DNA of 64,000 nt from an uncultured Prevotellaceae bacterium (GCA_947302275.1 CAMYUW010000008.1:25999-89998), one strand, 5' to 3'; counted from the stretch's first letter, positions 26,493-36,539 are shown. Notes: a model not told the origin generated them from the sequence alone. Program-made: numbers and translations.

Positions 26493-29339
26493 TTATAGAC
26501 CCGAGGATAGCAGAATGTCGATGAGTGCAGTGATATCACCAATGCTGATATTCTCGTCACCATTCACATTGGCATTGATGGGGTTGATGGTATCAGATGG
26601 GCCACCGAGTAACATATCAATCAATGCAGTGACATCACTAATGGTCAACTGACCATCCCCATTGGCATCACCGTTGCCGGTGATTGCAATGCCTTGGATG
26701 TGAGTAAATCGGCTCCACCCGTAAGCCTCACGGTAGTCATTGACCAGTACCTGGGGAACGCGTAGCACGGTCGTATCGTATGTCTCAGCGCTGAACACAC
26801 AGTCACGGTCGTCTGTTCTGGAGAAGATGGGGGGAGCAGGCGCCATGCATGTGATGGTGTCCAGGATGTGTCCATAAAAAGTGCGTTCATTCAGCAGTGA
26901 GACATCTTCACCCAACGTAATGTTCTTGAGTGATCCCAAATTAAGATCGGGACGTCCCCATTCTTCTACGCGGCTAGATATGCTGACGTTTGAATAATCG
27001 GGATGCGTCCAGACCGTACAATCCACTTTCCCCCCAAAGAATGCAGCCTCGCCAATGCTTTGGGCTTTTGTCAAATCGATGCTGGTCAACTTGGTGCAAC
27101 CGGCAAATGCTTCCTCTTTAAAGACAGTGACATTGTTGAGGTCAAGGTCAGTAAGGTTCTTGCAATCATAGAATGTATAGGCATTGACAGTGGTCATATT
27201 GTCAGGGATGCTCATGCTTGTCAGCGACCAGCACTTGAGGAAAGCGGCATCACCAATGGATTGGATTGAGGAATTAAGCGTTACGTTCTTAAGTTGGTTG
27301 CACTCGGCAAAAGCATAATCACCAATGGTCGTGAGCCCATCGGGCAAATAAATGCTTTCAAGGTTATGGCAGTGAGCAAAAGCTCCTCCGCCAATTACCT
27401 TGACGGTATTGGGAACATCAAAATGAGTGAGCCCAGTGCAGTTGAGGAAAGCGCAGTTGGCTATCGTGTCCAGCCCCTTGTTGTCAGAATAGATATTAAT
27501 GCTCTTCAAGTTGGAGCAATTCATGAACATGACGAATGGCATATTGTCAATAGGCCGTTCAAATTCAACTGTGGTCAGGCGCTCACAATCTTGGAATGTG
27601 GCATATTCTCCAAATTTAATGGGAGTTTGATGGCTATAAGCTCCATCATTGACAAAAATGATGGATTCAAGACTGGAATTGGAAAAGCCGCCATCCAATC
27701 GGTTGACTGTGGGAGGAATATAGACGGTCTTTATGTCGGTCTGCCAGCTAAAACCTTCACCGATGTGGGTCAACTTAAAATTGCCATACTGTGTTTCAAT
27801 GACTTCAGGGACATAAAAGATGGAGTCGGTGTTCCATTCATCGTACTGTATTTGGGATACTGAGTAAGTGTCCGTTTCAGGATCATAATTGTAATTCCTG
27901 CCAATCATCATGGCAGTGCCTGAGTACATCGGGTCATCACTGCTATAAGTCAGATCGTACAAGAATGCATCAACAGGATAACCCCAAATGTCAGATTGCG
28001 GATATTCGGGTTCTGTGTTTTCATTGTTGATGCTGTAGATGTAGCTGAAATTCATCCAGCAATCTGCGCTCTCGTAGGCTGAGATGGATTCTTCAGGCAC
28101 AGATAAACTGCTCCTCCAATAGACCTCGTTGGGGAAACTGCTAGTGCACGTTGGTGGCGTGGTGGCTAGACTGGTCACGTTCTTGAGGTTAGAACCTAAA
28201 CCGAAATTGGAAGCGTCTATTGAGGTGACTGATTCGCCAATTGTAAAGTTTGTCAGGTTGTTGCAACCATTGAACGAAGACTGGCTTAGAGTGAGGTCAG
28301 AATTAATCGTTAACCCCGTCAGCCCGTCACAGCCTTGGAACGCGTCATCGCCAATTGTAGTGACTGAGTTGGGAATTGTCAAGACTTTCAGGCTACTGCA
28401 GCCATTGAATGCAAACTCGCCGATCGTTGTGACAGCGCTGCCAATGGATACGTGCTTCAGATTGTAGCATTGATGGAAGGTGCCCTCGCCGATACTGGTA
28501 ACTGAGTTGCCGATTGTCACACCAGTCAAGTCCTTACAATTACTAAATGCCCAATTGCCGAGCGTTATGACAGAGTTTGGAATCCGAATGTTTGTCAGGC
28601 CTTGGCAACTACTGAAGGCGTAATCGTTGATGGATGTGATACTGTTTGGGATGATTGTGCTTGAACTGCCGGTAATCAACATATTGGTTGATGTCTCGAT
28701 CAGTGCATTGCAGTTGTCCCTGGAATCGTAGTTTGGATTATTACTGTCTACTGTGATACTGGTGAGGTTAGCGCAATCTTGGAACGCTGTCTTATCAATA
28801 AAGGTAACAGAGCCGGGAATCCTCAGATTCGTCATGCTGACGCAGTTGTTGAATGCATATCTGTTGATGGAGATGACCGTGTTAGGAATCTCGACGTCCA
28901 GCAATTTAAAGCAGTTTATAAAGACACCTGTGTCGATAGAAGTAATGGCGTTGCCCAAATCCACAGTCGTTAGATTATAGCAGTTGGTGAATGCTTGAAA
29001 GCCGATGGGAGTGGAGGCATTATCAATCATCACGGTTTCAAGGGCAGAGCAGCCCATAAACGCACCATCTCTAATGGATGTGATTGAGTTTGGGATTGTC
29101 GCACTTTTTAAATTATTGCAGTATGAGAACGCGTAGTTACCAATAGCTGTTACAGTGTACGTGACGCCATCATAGGTGACCGTCTCGGGGATAACCAAAT
29201 CTCCGGAATACTGGCATCTCGCCACAGTCGCCTCATCACCATTAGTGGTGTAATTAATGCCATCGACCGTGAAGGAGTCGGCATGGGCGCTGAAGGCAGC
29301 TATCAGCGCCATTAATGTTAAAAGGAATTTTTGTTTCAT
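26493..29339 (-). CDS. Large BspA-type LRR surface protein with two-repeat dockerin-like tail
   Basis: A 948-aa secreted protein, the largest LRR gene here. The signal peptide ends FSAHA. A first LRR_5 block (about residues 50-420, units like LTNIRIPNSVITLGNWAFSNC) ends with the cap VPEESISAYESADCWMNFSYI. A linker of about 70 residues (YSSDDPMYSGTAMMIGRNY) leads to a second LRR block (about 520-840) with its own cap VPQVLVNDYREAYGWSRFTHI. Two dockerin-like repeats end it (GDANGDGQLTISDVTALIDM and NVNGDENISIGDITALIDIL). Two capped LRR blocks suggest fusion of two LRR proteins. It separates tamB/DUF4421 from tsaD, which are close neighbours in other Bacteroidales as I recall. Confidence 0.85.
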   Translation of the reverse strand: MKQKFLLTLMALIAAFSAHADSFTVDGINYTTNGDEATVARCQYSGDLVIPETVTYDGVTYTVTAIGNYAFSYCNNLKSATIPNSITSIRDGAFMGCSALETVMIDNASTPIGFQAFTNCYNLTTVDLGNAITSIDTGVFINCFKLLDVEIPNTVISINRYAFNNCVSMTNLRIPGSVTFIDKTAFQDCANLTSITVDSNNPNYDSRDNCNALIETSTNMLITGSSSTIIPNSITSINDYAFSSCQGLTNIRIPNSVITLGNWAFSNCKDLTGVTIGNSVTSIGEGTFHQCYNLKHVSIGSAVTTIGEFAFNGCSSLKVLTIPNSVTTIGDDAFQGCDGLTGLTINSDLTLSQSSFNGCNNLTNFTIGESVTSIDASNFGLGSNLKNVTSLATTPPTCTSSFPNEVYWRSSLSVPEESISAYESADCWMNFSYIYSINNENTEPEYPQSDIWGYPVDAFLYDLTYSSDDPMYSGTAMMIGRNYNYDPETDTYSVSQIQYDEWNTDSIFYVPEVIETQYGNFKLTHIGEGFSWQTDIKTVYIPPTVNRLDGGFSNSSLESIIFVNDGAYSHQTPIKFGEYATFQDCERLTTVEFERPIDNMPFVMFMNCSNLKSINIYSDNKGLDTIANCAFLNCTGLTHFDVPNTVKVIGGGAFAHCHNLESIYLPDGLTTIGDYAFAECNQLKNVTLNSSIQSIGDAAFLKCWSLTSMSIPDNMTTVNAYTFYDCKNLTDLDLNNVTVFKEEAFAGCTKLTSIDLTKAQSIGEAAFFGGKVDCTVWTHPDYSNVSISSRVEEWGRPDLNLGSLKNITLGEDVSLLNERTFYGHILDTITCMAPAPPIFSRTDDRDCVFSAETYDTTVLRVPQVLVNDYREAYGWSRFTHIQGIAITGNGDANGDGQLTISDVTALIDMLLGGPSDTINPINANVNGDENISIGDITALIDILLSSGL

Positions 29340-29411
29340 TGTCTAGTAGTTTATAGTGTTAAACAGATTGGATTCTTTTAGTCTTCAAGTGAAAGTCATC
29401 TCCGTTTTGGA

Positions 29412-29444
29412 CAAAGTTAGTCTATTTTTTTTGCATATCATCAA
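29412..29444 (-). promoter_or_regulatory. Probable promoter of the 26493-29339 LRR gene
   Basis: Minus-strand TAACTTTG (CAAAGTTA at 29412-29419) with TTG about 22 nt upstream (CAA at 29442-29444); spacing slightly long. Confidence 0.5.
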
Positions 29445-29621
29445 GCCTTCTTGATGAAAAAGCGAGAATCTATGGTTTTTTACGCTAGAGTGTCTAATTC
29501 TTTTACACTTTTCCTTTGTGGACGATATTGTTCGTCCCTGGAAGTTTTATAATGTGGACATTAACCCTTCAAGGTCTGGGTTTACATCTGTATCATTGGG
29601 ATAAAAAAAGAATCGATTCTT

Positions 29622-29652
29622 TTTGTTCTCCGCTCGGCTTGCAGTACCTTTG
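29622..29652 (+). promoter_or_regulatory. Promoter of tsaD
   Basis: TTTG (29622-29625) and TACCTTTG (29645-29652), spacing 19. The start codon GTG lies 28 nt further on. The 341-bp gap 29340-29680 otherwise shows only the divergent LRR promoter. Confidence 0.8.
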
Positions 29653-29680
29653 CAGTCGATTTTTAAAGAGGAGATAAACC

Positions 29681-30697
29681 GTGAGTGTAACGATATTGGG
29701 AATAGAGTCGTCGTGTGACGACACATCGGCAGCAGTGTTGCGAGACACCGTTTTGCTAAGTAATGTGATTGCCAGCCAGCGGGTGCATGAGGCCTACGGC
29801 GGCGTGGTGCCCGAGTTGGCATCGCGTGCCCATCAGCAGAACATCGTGCCCGTTGTCAGCGAGGCTATCCGTCAGGCTGGCATCAAACCTGAAGACATCG
29901 ACGCCATTGCTTTCACGCGTGGGCCTGGCCTGCCCGGCTCGCTCCATGTGGGCACTTCGTTCTCTAAGGGCTTGGCCCTGGCGCTTGACATCCCCCTTGT
30001 TGACGTGAACCACCTGCATGGTCATGTGCTCTCCCATTTTGTCAAGGAGGAACCCGATGCCGAGGTGCCTGAGTTTCCTTACCTGTGCCTGCTCATCAGC
30101 GGTGGCAACTCCCAGATTATCAAAGTCAATTCGCCGCGCGATATGGAGGTGCTGGGACAAACCATCGACGATGCAGCGGGTGAGGCCTTTGACAAGTGTG
30201 CCAAGGTCATGGGTCTGCCTTATCCCGGTGGTCCCATCATCGACCGCCTGGCCGCCGAAGGTGACGCCAAGGCCTTCAAGTTTGCCAAACCCCATGTCGA
30301 TGGCTACAATTACAGTTTCAGCGGTCTCAAGACATCGTTCCTTTACACCCTGCGCGATGCCCTCAAGGAGAATCCCAATTTCATCGAGGAAAACAAGGCA
30401 GACCTCGCAGCCTCGTTACAACGCACGATCATCGAGATATTGATGGACAAATTCGGCAAGGCCATCAAGGCCACGGGCATCAAGACCATCGCCATCGGAG
30501 GCGGCGTATCGGCCAACAGCGGAATGCGTGCCGCCGTCGAGGACTACGCCCGCCGCCATCGCCTCAAGGCCTTCATCCCCAAGCGTGTCTTCACGACCGA
30601 CAACGCCGCAATGATCGCCATCGCCGGCCACTACAAATTCCTCGACAAAGAATTCTGCGACATCACCGCCCCCCCCTTCCAGCGCGTCATCATCTAA
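29681..30697 (+). CDS. tsaD: tRNA N6-adenosine threonylcarbamoyltransferase
   Basis: Transfers the threonylcarbamoyl group onto A37 of ANN-decoding tRNAs (t6A), working with TsaB and TsaE. At 338 aa it is full length. Motifs: ILGIESSCDDTSAAVL near the N-terminus, the metal-binding His111 and His115 in NHLHGHVLSHF, the ATP-binding LISGGNSQI and IGGGVSANSGMR, and a C-terminal FTTDNAAMIAIAG. Translation probably starts at GTG; the promoter sits 28 nt upstream. In Bacteroides tsaD is usually followed by cinA, but here four genes intervene. Confidence 0.96.
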   Translation: MSVTILGIESSCDDTSAAVLRDTVLLSNVIASQRVHEAYGGVVPELASRAHQQNIVPVVSEAIRQAGIKPEDIDAIAFTRGPGLPGSLHVGTSFSKGLALALDIPLVDVNHLHGHVLSHFVKEEPDAEVPEFPYLCLLISGGNSQIIKVNSPRDMEVLGQTIDDAAGEAFDKCAKVMGLPYPGGPIIDRLAAEGDAKAFKFAKPHVDGYNYSFSGLKTSFLYTLRDALKENPNFIEENKADLAASLQRTIIEILMDKFGKAIKATGIKTIAIGGGVSANSGMRAAVEDYARRHRLKAFIPKRVFTTDNAAMIAIAGHYKFLDKEFCDITAPPFQRVII

Positions 30698-30731
30698 CAC
30701 AAAGCCTCCAATTAAACAGTAATCTATTGAA

Positions 30732-31508
30732 ATGAAGACACTTAGGTTTGTGATAATCGCCCTTATTGCTTTGACGTCTCTCATGGCAATAGCGCAAGAG
30801 CAAAGAACAGATACAATTATCCCGAAGTTCTTGATCAATGGCTATTTTTTTCAGGAGTTACCAGAACTCCCCGAAAATGCCATTCCAAGTTACACACGAC
30901 TGAAAGATTCAGAAGGAAACAAAATACTTGCCATTGGACTTGATGTGGATTTACCCGAATCTGTCATCAGCAAGGCGATACCCCGAGAACAAGTGCGCAA
31001 TGCCAATCAGTTCCTGAATGGTGCCAATATGATGGCAACGATGTTGGAATTGGCTCAAGCAGGCGTAAAAGATGATGGCACTTTCTACTCGCCTAAGGTA
31101 GGTGAGCCATTCCCTCCATTTAATGAAATAGATTTAGAAGGACGCAGATGGACCAACGACAGTGTCAAAGGTCATGTGATGGTGCTCAACCTGTGGTATT
31201 CCGGTTGTGGACCGTGCCGTGCCGAAATGCCTGAACTGTCAACGTGGAAAGAACAGTTCCCAGATGTCATGTTTTTCTCTGCCACTTATCATGATGCAGA
31301 GATTGTACAAAAGATAACCGAAAAACACCATTTCACTTGGACACACCTCATTGAAGCTAAGGATATGATGCCATGGATTGGGACCGAAGGCTTCCCCTTT
31401 ACAGTGGTTGTTGATAAAACGGGAATTGTCCGCTATGCCGTTCATGGCACAAGCCAGGAAATACGTGCCGAAATCATTGCTAAAATAAAAGAAGCAGAGG
31501 GAATTTGA
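30732..31508 (+). CDS. TlpA-like periplasmic thioredoxin-fold protein
   Basis: A 258-aa protein with a signal peptide (MKTLRFVIIALIALTSLMAIAQ). After an N-terminal segment of about 100 residues, a thioredoxin-like domain starts at KVGEPFPPFNEIDLEG. The redox motif is Cys159-Gly-Pro-Cys162 in WYSGCGPCRAEMPEL and the cis-Pro region is GTEGFPFTVVVDKTG. Such proteins reduce or oxidise periplasmic disulphides. It follows tsaD after 34 bp and may share its transcript. The partner is not evident from context; the two genes downstream are on the other strand. Confidence 0.85.
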   Translation: MKTLRFVIIALIALTSLMAIAQEQRTDTIIPKFLINGYFFQELPELPENAIPSYTRLKDSEGNKILAIGLDVDLPESVISKAIPREQVRNANQFLNGANMMATMLELAQAGVKDDGTFYSPKVGEPFPPFNEIDLEGRRWTNDSVKGHVMVLNLWYSGCGPCRAEMPELSTWKEQFPDVMFFSATYHDAEIVQKITEKHHFTWTHLIEAKDMMPWIGTEGFPFTVVVDKTGIVRYAVHGTSQEIRAEIIAKIKEAEGI

Positions 31509-31612
31509 AAGACGAAATTTCTCCGTACGGTGAGATTTGTTTATCACTAACGGTTATTTGATTTGATGCCGAAAAGTTATTGTTTTCCTTTTATAATTGT
31601 TGTCCCAGTTGT

Positions 31613-32863
31613 TTAGTTGCTGTCCTTGTTGTTTGAACTGCGGATGGCGCGGATGCGTAGGGCCAGGGTGGGGTGGCTGTAGCTGAACCATACGACGAGG
31701 GGGTGGGGCGTGAGGTTGCTCAAGGCGTGGGCAGCGAGTTTTTTGAGTCCGCTGATGAGTGTCTCGCCGTGGCCGTAGCTGGCGGCGAAGGCGTCGGCGC
31801 GGTATTCGGCACGGCGCGAAATGGCGTTGCTGGCGGGATTGAGCAGAATGTCGATGGGTGAGAGCAACAGGGAGAATGCTACCATCGACAGGATAAACGA
31901 CGGGGCTGTGCCGCCCAGTGCGGCGGGCAGGTCGGGATTGCTTACCAGCAGGGAGAAGATGAACAGGTTAACGGCCACCATTGCAATCGAGATAAACATG
32001 TTCTTAAAGGTGTCGCGGTGCTTGTAGTGCCCGAATTCATGGGCGAGCACGGCGACAATTTCGTCGTTGGTCATCTGGTCCTGCAGGGTGTCATAGAGCA
32101 CGATGCGTTTCTTGGGGCCGAAGCCCGTAAAATAGGCATTGGCCTTGGTGGAATGTTTGCTGCCGTCGATGATGTAGATGTCCTTGAATTTGGAACCGAA
32201 ACTCTCCAGTGCACTAGTGATGGCGTCGCGCAACTCGCCCTCGGGCAGCGGCGTCTGTTTGTTGAACAGGGGCACAATCAGGTTGCTGTAGAACATCGAG
32301 AAGAAAACGATGAACACGGCCACTACCAGAGTAGCCCAAATCCAAAACTGCTGTCCGAACGTCTGGTACAGCCAATAGACCACAGCCATGAGCACAGCGC
32401 TCAAGGCAGTAGAGACTAGGAAGGACTTCAGCGTATCGAGCCAGAAGGTCTTGTGCGTTGTGCGGTTGAAGCCGAAGCGCTCCTCGATGACAAAGGTCGA
32501 GTAGTAGCTGAACGGCAGGGCAATGATGGTGTTAAACAGGTTATAAATCACTAGGAACAGGATGACTTGCAGCACGGGCACATCGGTCCAAATCTTGCAC
32601 TGGTTATCGAGCCAGCCGAGCAGGCCAAAGCCCAGTATGACCAGCGTCAGCGCAAACGACACGCAACGTGCAATGAGCGACACGCGCTTGTTGGTGCGCA
32701 TGTATTCTTGCTGCTTGCGGTACTTCTCATCATCATATAGTCCCTCCAACTCGGGGGGGACAGGATGCGTCATCCACCGTGTATTGAGCCACGAGAGCAC
32801 GCTGCTGATCATAAAGTCCAGCGTGACAAATGCGATAATCAACCACAATAACGTCTGAGCCAT
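31613..32863 (-). CDS. M48 family membrane metalloprotease (Ste24-like)
   Basis: A 416-aa integral membrane zinc protease. It has an N-terminal Ste24-type region (VPPELEGLYDDEKYRKQQEYM...SLIARC), membrane segments near residues 4-24, 68-84, 98-118, 147-165 and 174-192, and the zinc site HEFGH at 275-279. The third ligand is in RRAEYRADAFAASYG near residue 355. CAAX-like Ste24 members in bacteria probably act in membrane-protein quality control, since prenylation is not expected; the substrate is inferred, not known. It is probably co-transcribed with the small membrane gene upstream (10-bp gap). Confidence 0.9.
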   Translation of the reverse strand: MAQTLLWLIIAFVTLDFMISSVLSWLNTRWMTHPVPPELEGLYDDEKYRKQQEYMRTNKRVSLIARCVSFALTLVILGFGLLGWLDNQCKIWTDVPVLQVILFLVIYNLFNTIIALPFSYYSTFVIEERFGFNRTTHKTFWLDTLKSFLVSTALSAVLMAVVYWLYQTFGQQFWIWATLVVAVFIVFFSMFYSNLIVPLFNKQTPLPEGELRDAITSALESFGSKFKDIYIIDGSKHSTKANAYFTGFGPKKRIVLYDTLQDQMTNDEIVAVLAHEFGHYKHRDTFKNMFISIAMVAVNLFIFSLLVSNPDLPAALGGTAPSFILSMVAFSLLLSPIDILLNPASNAISRRAEYRADAFAASYGHGETLISGLKKLAAHALSNLTPHPLVVWFSYSHPTLALRIRAIRSSNNKDSN

Positions 32864-32873
32864 ATCTCACTAA

Positions 32874-33434
32874 TTATTTGTCTTTTTCTTCCAGAGCCAG
32901 CAATTGCTCAATGTCTTCGTCACGCGGATTGGCCTTCCCTAAGTACTTGAGCAGCCACCATACCCCGCCAATCGCGGCGATGATACCGATAGCGGCCAGC
33001 ACAACCACATACCATGGACATTTGTCGATGAGCCCTAAAACGGCCGCAGCCGTGATGCACAATGCCATAGTAATGATAATCAGCTTGCTGAAAAGGGTGT
33101 CTGAGCCAATCAGATCAAGATGCTGTTGCATTTGCCTTGCTGTAGAGTCTTGACGGATGCGGTTATAAATGATGGCATAAAAGCCCATCGCCAACGAAGC
33201 CGCCAACAGGCATGCAATCAGTGGGCACAAGTATAGCTTGCTCTCGCTCACTTCATCAAACTTAACGATGCCCAGGATGGCAAAAAAGAATGCTAAAATG
33301 ACATAAAAAGTGACATTCCAGCGACAGGTCTTGTGGATTGACTGGCGCAGCCGTTCCATCTCGTCCGCCTGAGTTGGGGTTAATCCCTCCTTGGTGGGGA
33401 TGCGATTATCGTCGATATGATCTTCAGGTTTCAT
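32874..33434 (-). CDS. Membrane protein of unknown function, upstream of the M48 protease
   Basis: A 186-aa protein: cytoplasmic helical N-terminus (TPTQADEMERLRQSIHKTCRWN), two hydrophobic segments at about 38-56 and 67-87, a polar helix (RIRQDSTARQMQQHLDLIG), two more segments at about 113-134 and 140-160, and a charged tail (RDEDIEQLLALEEKDK). No family recognised. A minus-strand -7 box (CAAAGGTA at 33496-33503) lies about 60 nt upstream, so this gene leads the pair with the M48 protease. Confidence 0.6.
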   Translation of the reverse strand: MKPEDHIDDNRIPTKEGLTPTQADEMERLRQSIHKTCRWNVTFYVILAFFFAILGIVKFDEVSESKLYLCPLIACLLAASLAMGFYAIIYNRIRQDSTARQMQQHLDLIGSDTLFSKLIIITMALCITAAAVLGLIDKCPWYVVVLAAIGIIAAIGGVWWLLKYLGKANPRDEDIEQLLALEEKDK

Positions 33435-33596
33435 AATGCGTTGACTTAAATAGGTTAATAAATCCTGAGATGCAACCAGGTGTCACAAAATATTACAAAG
33501 GTAGCATTTTTTCTCCATTTTTTTGCAAATCCCTGTCGAACTTGAAAAAAAGGGAGACAAAAAAGCGCTATTGGTCATACGCAGCCAAAAAATTAC

Positions 33597-33604
33597 TACC
33601 TTTG
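33597..33604 (+). promoter_or_regulatory. Promoter -7 box for the 33633 lipoprotein
   Basis: TACCTTTG, 28 nt before the ATG. A TTG at 33571-33573 is 23 nt upstream, longer than usual. Confidence 0.5.
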
Positions 33605-33632
33605 CAGCATAACATCAATATTAAATGGAGCT

Positions 33633-34247
33633 ATGAATAAGATTAAATTATGGATGATGGCCGCCATCCTGTTCAGCGGCGTGATGTGCCAAGCCTCTTG
33701 CTCGTCAAATTTAAAGAGTGAGGCTCCGATCACCAAAGAGGAATCAGATAATAAACTGATGAATGAAATTGAGAAGAATCCTGTCTTTTATGCTGCTCTC
33801 AATGGCTATTTGGCCGATTCAATCGGCTCGCAATATGCTCCTGGAGAGGTGTGCATTCCCTGTCCCACGGTAATCGCTTGTGACCAGCAAAACCCTGACA
33901 GTGTGCGTGTGCTTGGTGCCTTCTGGGTGTATAACTACAATGTGGTTGATGACACACTGAAGATGGTTTCTGGCGGTTCCCATCCTGGCTTGATGATTCT
34001 CAAAAAGACCGATGACGGCTATGTGGTTACCTCATTTGACCAAGTGGAAGACGGTAGCAACTTCTTGCCGAGTGCTAAGCGCATCTTTGGCGACATGTAT
34101 GAGGCATTCAATAGCATCAACAGCGATGACGAAACGCGTGAACAGGTTCGTGCCATCTTTATCGCCAAGTATGTGAAGGACAACAACCTGCCCGTCAAGT
34201 ACTATCAGGATTACGGCTGGCCCGCAAGGGAAATCCCCGCTAAATAA
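33633..34247 (+). CDS. Hypothetical lipoprotein
   Basis: A 204-aa protein with an N-terminal signal (MNKIKLWMMAAILFSGVMC) and a probable lipobox around QASC. The mature part contains two Cys in VCIPCPTVIACDQQNPDSV and a compact alpha/beta domain (VRVLGAFWVYNYNVVDDTLKM, SGGSHPGLMILKKTDDGYVV, SFDQVEDGSNFLPSAKRIFG). No family recognised. It may be exported to the outer membrane. It stands alone with its own promoter box. Confidence 0.6.
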   Translation: MNKIKLWMMAAILFSGVMCQASCSSNLKSEAPITKEESDNKLMNEIEKNPVFYAALNGYLADSIGSQYAPGEVCIPCPTVIACDQQNPDSVRVLGAFWVYNYNVVDDTLKMVSGGSHPGLMILKKTDDGYVVTSFDQVEDGSNFLPSAKRIFGDMYEAFNSINSDDETREQVRAIFIAKYVKDNNLPVKYYQDYGWPAREIPAK

Positions 34248-34338
34248 TATTTCCCACCGATCACTAATTAAAGATCAGCAATTTTTCAGGCGACAGTAAC
34301 CATACTTAAAACTTAAAACTAAAAACTTACAACTATTA

Positions 34339-35574
34339 ATGAAATACAGCATTATTGCCATCGGTGACGAGTTGCTCATCGGCCAAGTCACAGACACCAA
34401 TTCGGGTTGGATTGCTCGCCACATGACGCCGCGTGGCTGGGATGTGAACACCGTACAGGTTGTTCCCGATGATGCCGATCAGATCAAGCTCGCTATCGAT
34501 CGTGCTTTTGCCCAGACCGATGTCGTGCTGATGACCGGTGGCCTGGGACCGACCAAGGACGACATCACAAAACCCACGCTGTGCCGCTACTTCGGCGGCG
34601 AAATGGTGCTCGACAAGGACGTGGAGCGCAACGTCATGGAGGTGATGGAACGCCGCCACCTCAAGCTCAACGAGTACACCCGCCTGCAGGCGATGGTGCC
34701 CTCGTCGTGCCGCGTCATCCAGAACGAGGTGGGCACGGCGCCGCTGATGTGGTTTGAGCGCGACGGCAAGGTGCTGGTGAGCATGCCCGGTGTGCCCTTT
34801 GAGCTGCAGGGGATGATGGAGCGTGCAGTGATACCACAACTGCTGGCCCGCTTCAACGACGGCGAGGATATCGAGTTCCGCACCTTTGTCGTTACGGGTA
34901 TCATCGAGTCGGCATTGGCGATGGAGTTGGATGAGTTTGAACGCAACATGCCTCACGGCATCCATTTGGCCTATCTGCCCGAGGGCGGCATTATCCGCCT
35001 GAGGCTGACGGGTTCTTCGACCGATGCCCGTCAGATCAATGATGACATGGAACGCCTGTCAAGCCAGTTGCACGATATCCTGGGCGGTCACATCATCGCA
35101 GACGGAGACAAACGCCTGCCTGAGATACTGGGCGAGCGCTTGCGTGAGCGCGGGCTTACACTCTCTACTGCCGAGAGCTGCACGGGCGGCAACATCGCCC
35201 ATCAGATTACCAGCATAGCAGGCAGCAGCGATTATTTCAAGGGCGCTGTGGTAAGTTATGCCAACGAGGTGAAGATGTCGCTGCTTGGTGTCAAGGAACA
35301 GGACATTATTGATCACGGCGTGGTGAGCGAACCCGTCGTGCGGCAGATGGTTGAGGGCGCTTGCCGTGCCATGGGTACCGACTGCGCCATCGCCACAAGC
35401 GGCATTGCAGGCCCTGGCGGAGGTACACCCACCAAGCCTGTAGGCACCGTGTGGATGGCTGCCAAGTGTGGTGACCATGTTATTGCCCAGGTCAAGCAGT
35501 TGCCTGGCGATCGTGACCGCGTCATCACTCGCGCCACCCTTGAGGCCCAACTCTTGTTGCTGTCGTTATTATAG
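34339..35574 (+). CDS. cinA: CinA family protein (nicotinamide-nucleotide amidase)
   Basis: A 411-aa, two-domain CinA. The N-terminal MoaB/MogA-like domain (residues 1-170) opens MKYSIIAIGDELLIGQVTDTN and contains MTGGLGPTKDDITK. The C-terminal amidase domain (about 255-410) has STAESCTGGNIAHQIT and ATSGIAGPGGGTPTKPVGTVW. Known role: salvage of pyridine nucleotides by deamidating NMN, with an ADP-ribose pyrophosphatase activity reported for some members. Usually next to rpmB in Bacteroidales, but about 9.9 kb away here. A run of AAAACTTA-like units at 34304-34332 precedes it. Confidence 0.93.
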   Translation: MKYSIIAIGDELLIGQVTDTNSGWIARHMTPRGWDVNTVQVVPDDADQIKLAIDRAFAQTDVVLMTGGLGPTKDDITKPTLCRYFGGEMVLDKDVERNVMEVMERRHLKLNEYTRLQAMVPSSCRVIQNEVGTAPLMWFERDGKVLVSMPGVPFELQGMMERAVIPQLLARFNDGEDIEFRTFVVTGIIESALAMELDEFERNMPHGIHLAYLPEGGIIRLRLTGSSTDARQINDDMERLSSQLHDILGGHIIADGDKRLPEILGERLRERGLTLSTAESCTGGNIAHQITSIAGSSDYFKGAVVSYANEVKMSLLGVKEQDIIDHGVVSEPVVRQMVEGACRAMGTDCAIATSGIAGPGGGTPTKPVGTVWMAAKCGDHVIAQVKQLPGDRDRVITRATLEAQLLLLSLL

Positions 35575-35587
35575 GCTTTAGGTAGAT

Positions 35588-36463
35588 ATGAAGAAATTCT
35601 TGTTGCTTTTGATGGTGGTTCTGATGGCTGTTCCCATGGGGATGGCACAATCATCGGGTGATGATAAGGACCCGAGCATAAAGCCGGGCATTCGTCGCCT
35701 GCATCCCGAGCGCGAGCGGGCCAAGGCGCAAAAGAAACTGCAGGAACAGCTGTCGCGCAAAGCCGAGCCCAAGGCTGACCCCTGGGACACCAGCGACGAG
35801 GTGTGGGGAACGGTAGACTTGCCCCGTGGCAAAGTCAATGAAAGCGGAACTGTCGAAGGACGCCGCTTGCAGCACACCTCAAAATCGGCAACCGAACAGG
35901 CTGAACTCGATTCACTGCTTGCTATGGACTACTCGATAACCGAATACGGATACCGTCGTATGACCTGGCGTGACTTGCCCGTCACAACGACCATCGAACG
36001 CCTGTCGCCTTCTTTTGTCGTGAGCGATGCGGGAGATTATGTCTCCAAGTATGTATCGAACGAGCGCACCAGCAACGAGGTGTTCTTCGCGTTTAAGATG
36101 GCAGAAGAGGATAGTCTGCCTGAACCGCTGCGCCTGTGTGTCCATTATTGTGCCGATGATCCAATTGACTTCGACCAATTGATCTTCAGTATCGATGGAT
36201 ATGATTATCCGTTTTATCCTGTAGAAACCCTTTCAGGGGAACTGACTGGAGGGTTGTACTGGCAATGGAGCGATGATGAACTCAGTGCCCCATACAAGGA
36301 TTTGGTTTATGCGCTTGCCCATAGCCATTGGGCGGCCATTAAACTGATGAGCACTCGTGGCATAAACCACGTGAAGATGCTCACCGATGGCCAGCGTGCC
36401 GACTTCGCTGCCACCCTCGATCTTTACCGTCTGCTGGGAGGGACATTTTCAGCTAACAGATAG
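35588..36463 (+). CDS. Secreted hypothetical protein
   Basis: A 291-aa protein with a signal peptide (MKKFLLLLMVVLMAVPMGMAQ), then a highly charged helical region (RRLHPERERAKAQKKLQEQL) and a C-terminal domain of about 190 residues (YGYRRMTWRDLPVTTTIERL, PFYPVETLSGELTGGLYWQW). I do not recognise the family. It starts 13 bp after cinA and may be read through from it. The C-terminal segment LVYALAHSHWAAIKLMSTRG looks helical. Confidence 0.55.
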   Translation: MKKFLLLLMVVLMAVPMGMAQSSGDDKDPSIKPGIRRLHPERERAKAQKKLQEQLSRKAEPKADPWDTSDEVWGTVDLPRGKVNESGTVEGRRLQHTSKSATEQAELDSLLAMDYSITEYGYRRMTWRDLPVTTTIERLSPSFVVSDAGDYVSKYVSNERTSNEVFFAFKMAEEDSLPEPLRLCVHYCADDPIDFDQLIFSIDGYDYPFYPVETLSGELTGGLYWQWSDDELSAPYKDLVYALAHSHWAAIKLMSTRGINHVKMLTDGQRADFAATLDLYRLLGGTFSANR

Positions 36464-36539
36464 TAATAGATAACGGGTTAATCCAAATGTATGAAAATCA
36501 GTAGTTTGCATTGATTGTTGCATAAATTTTTGCTGATTG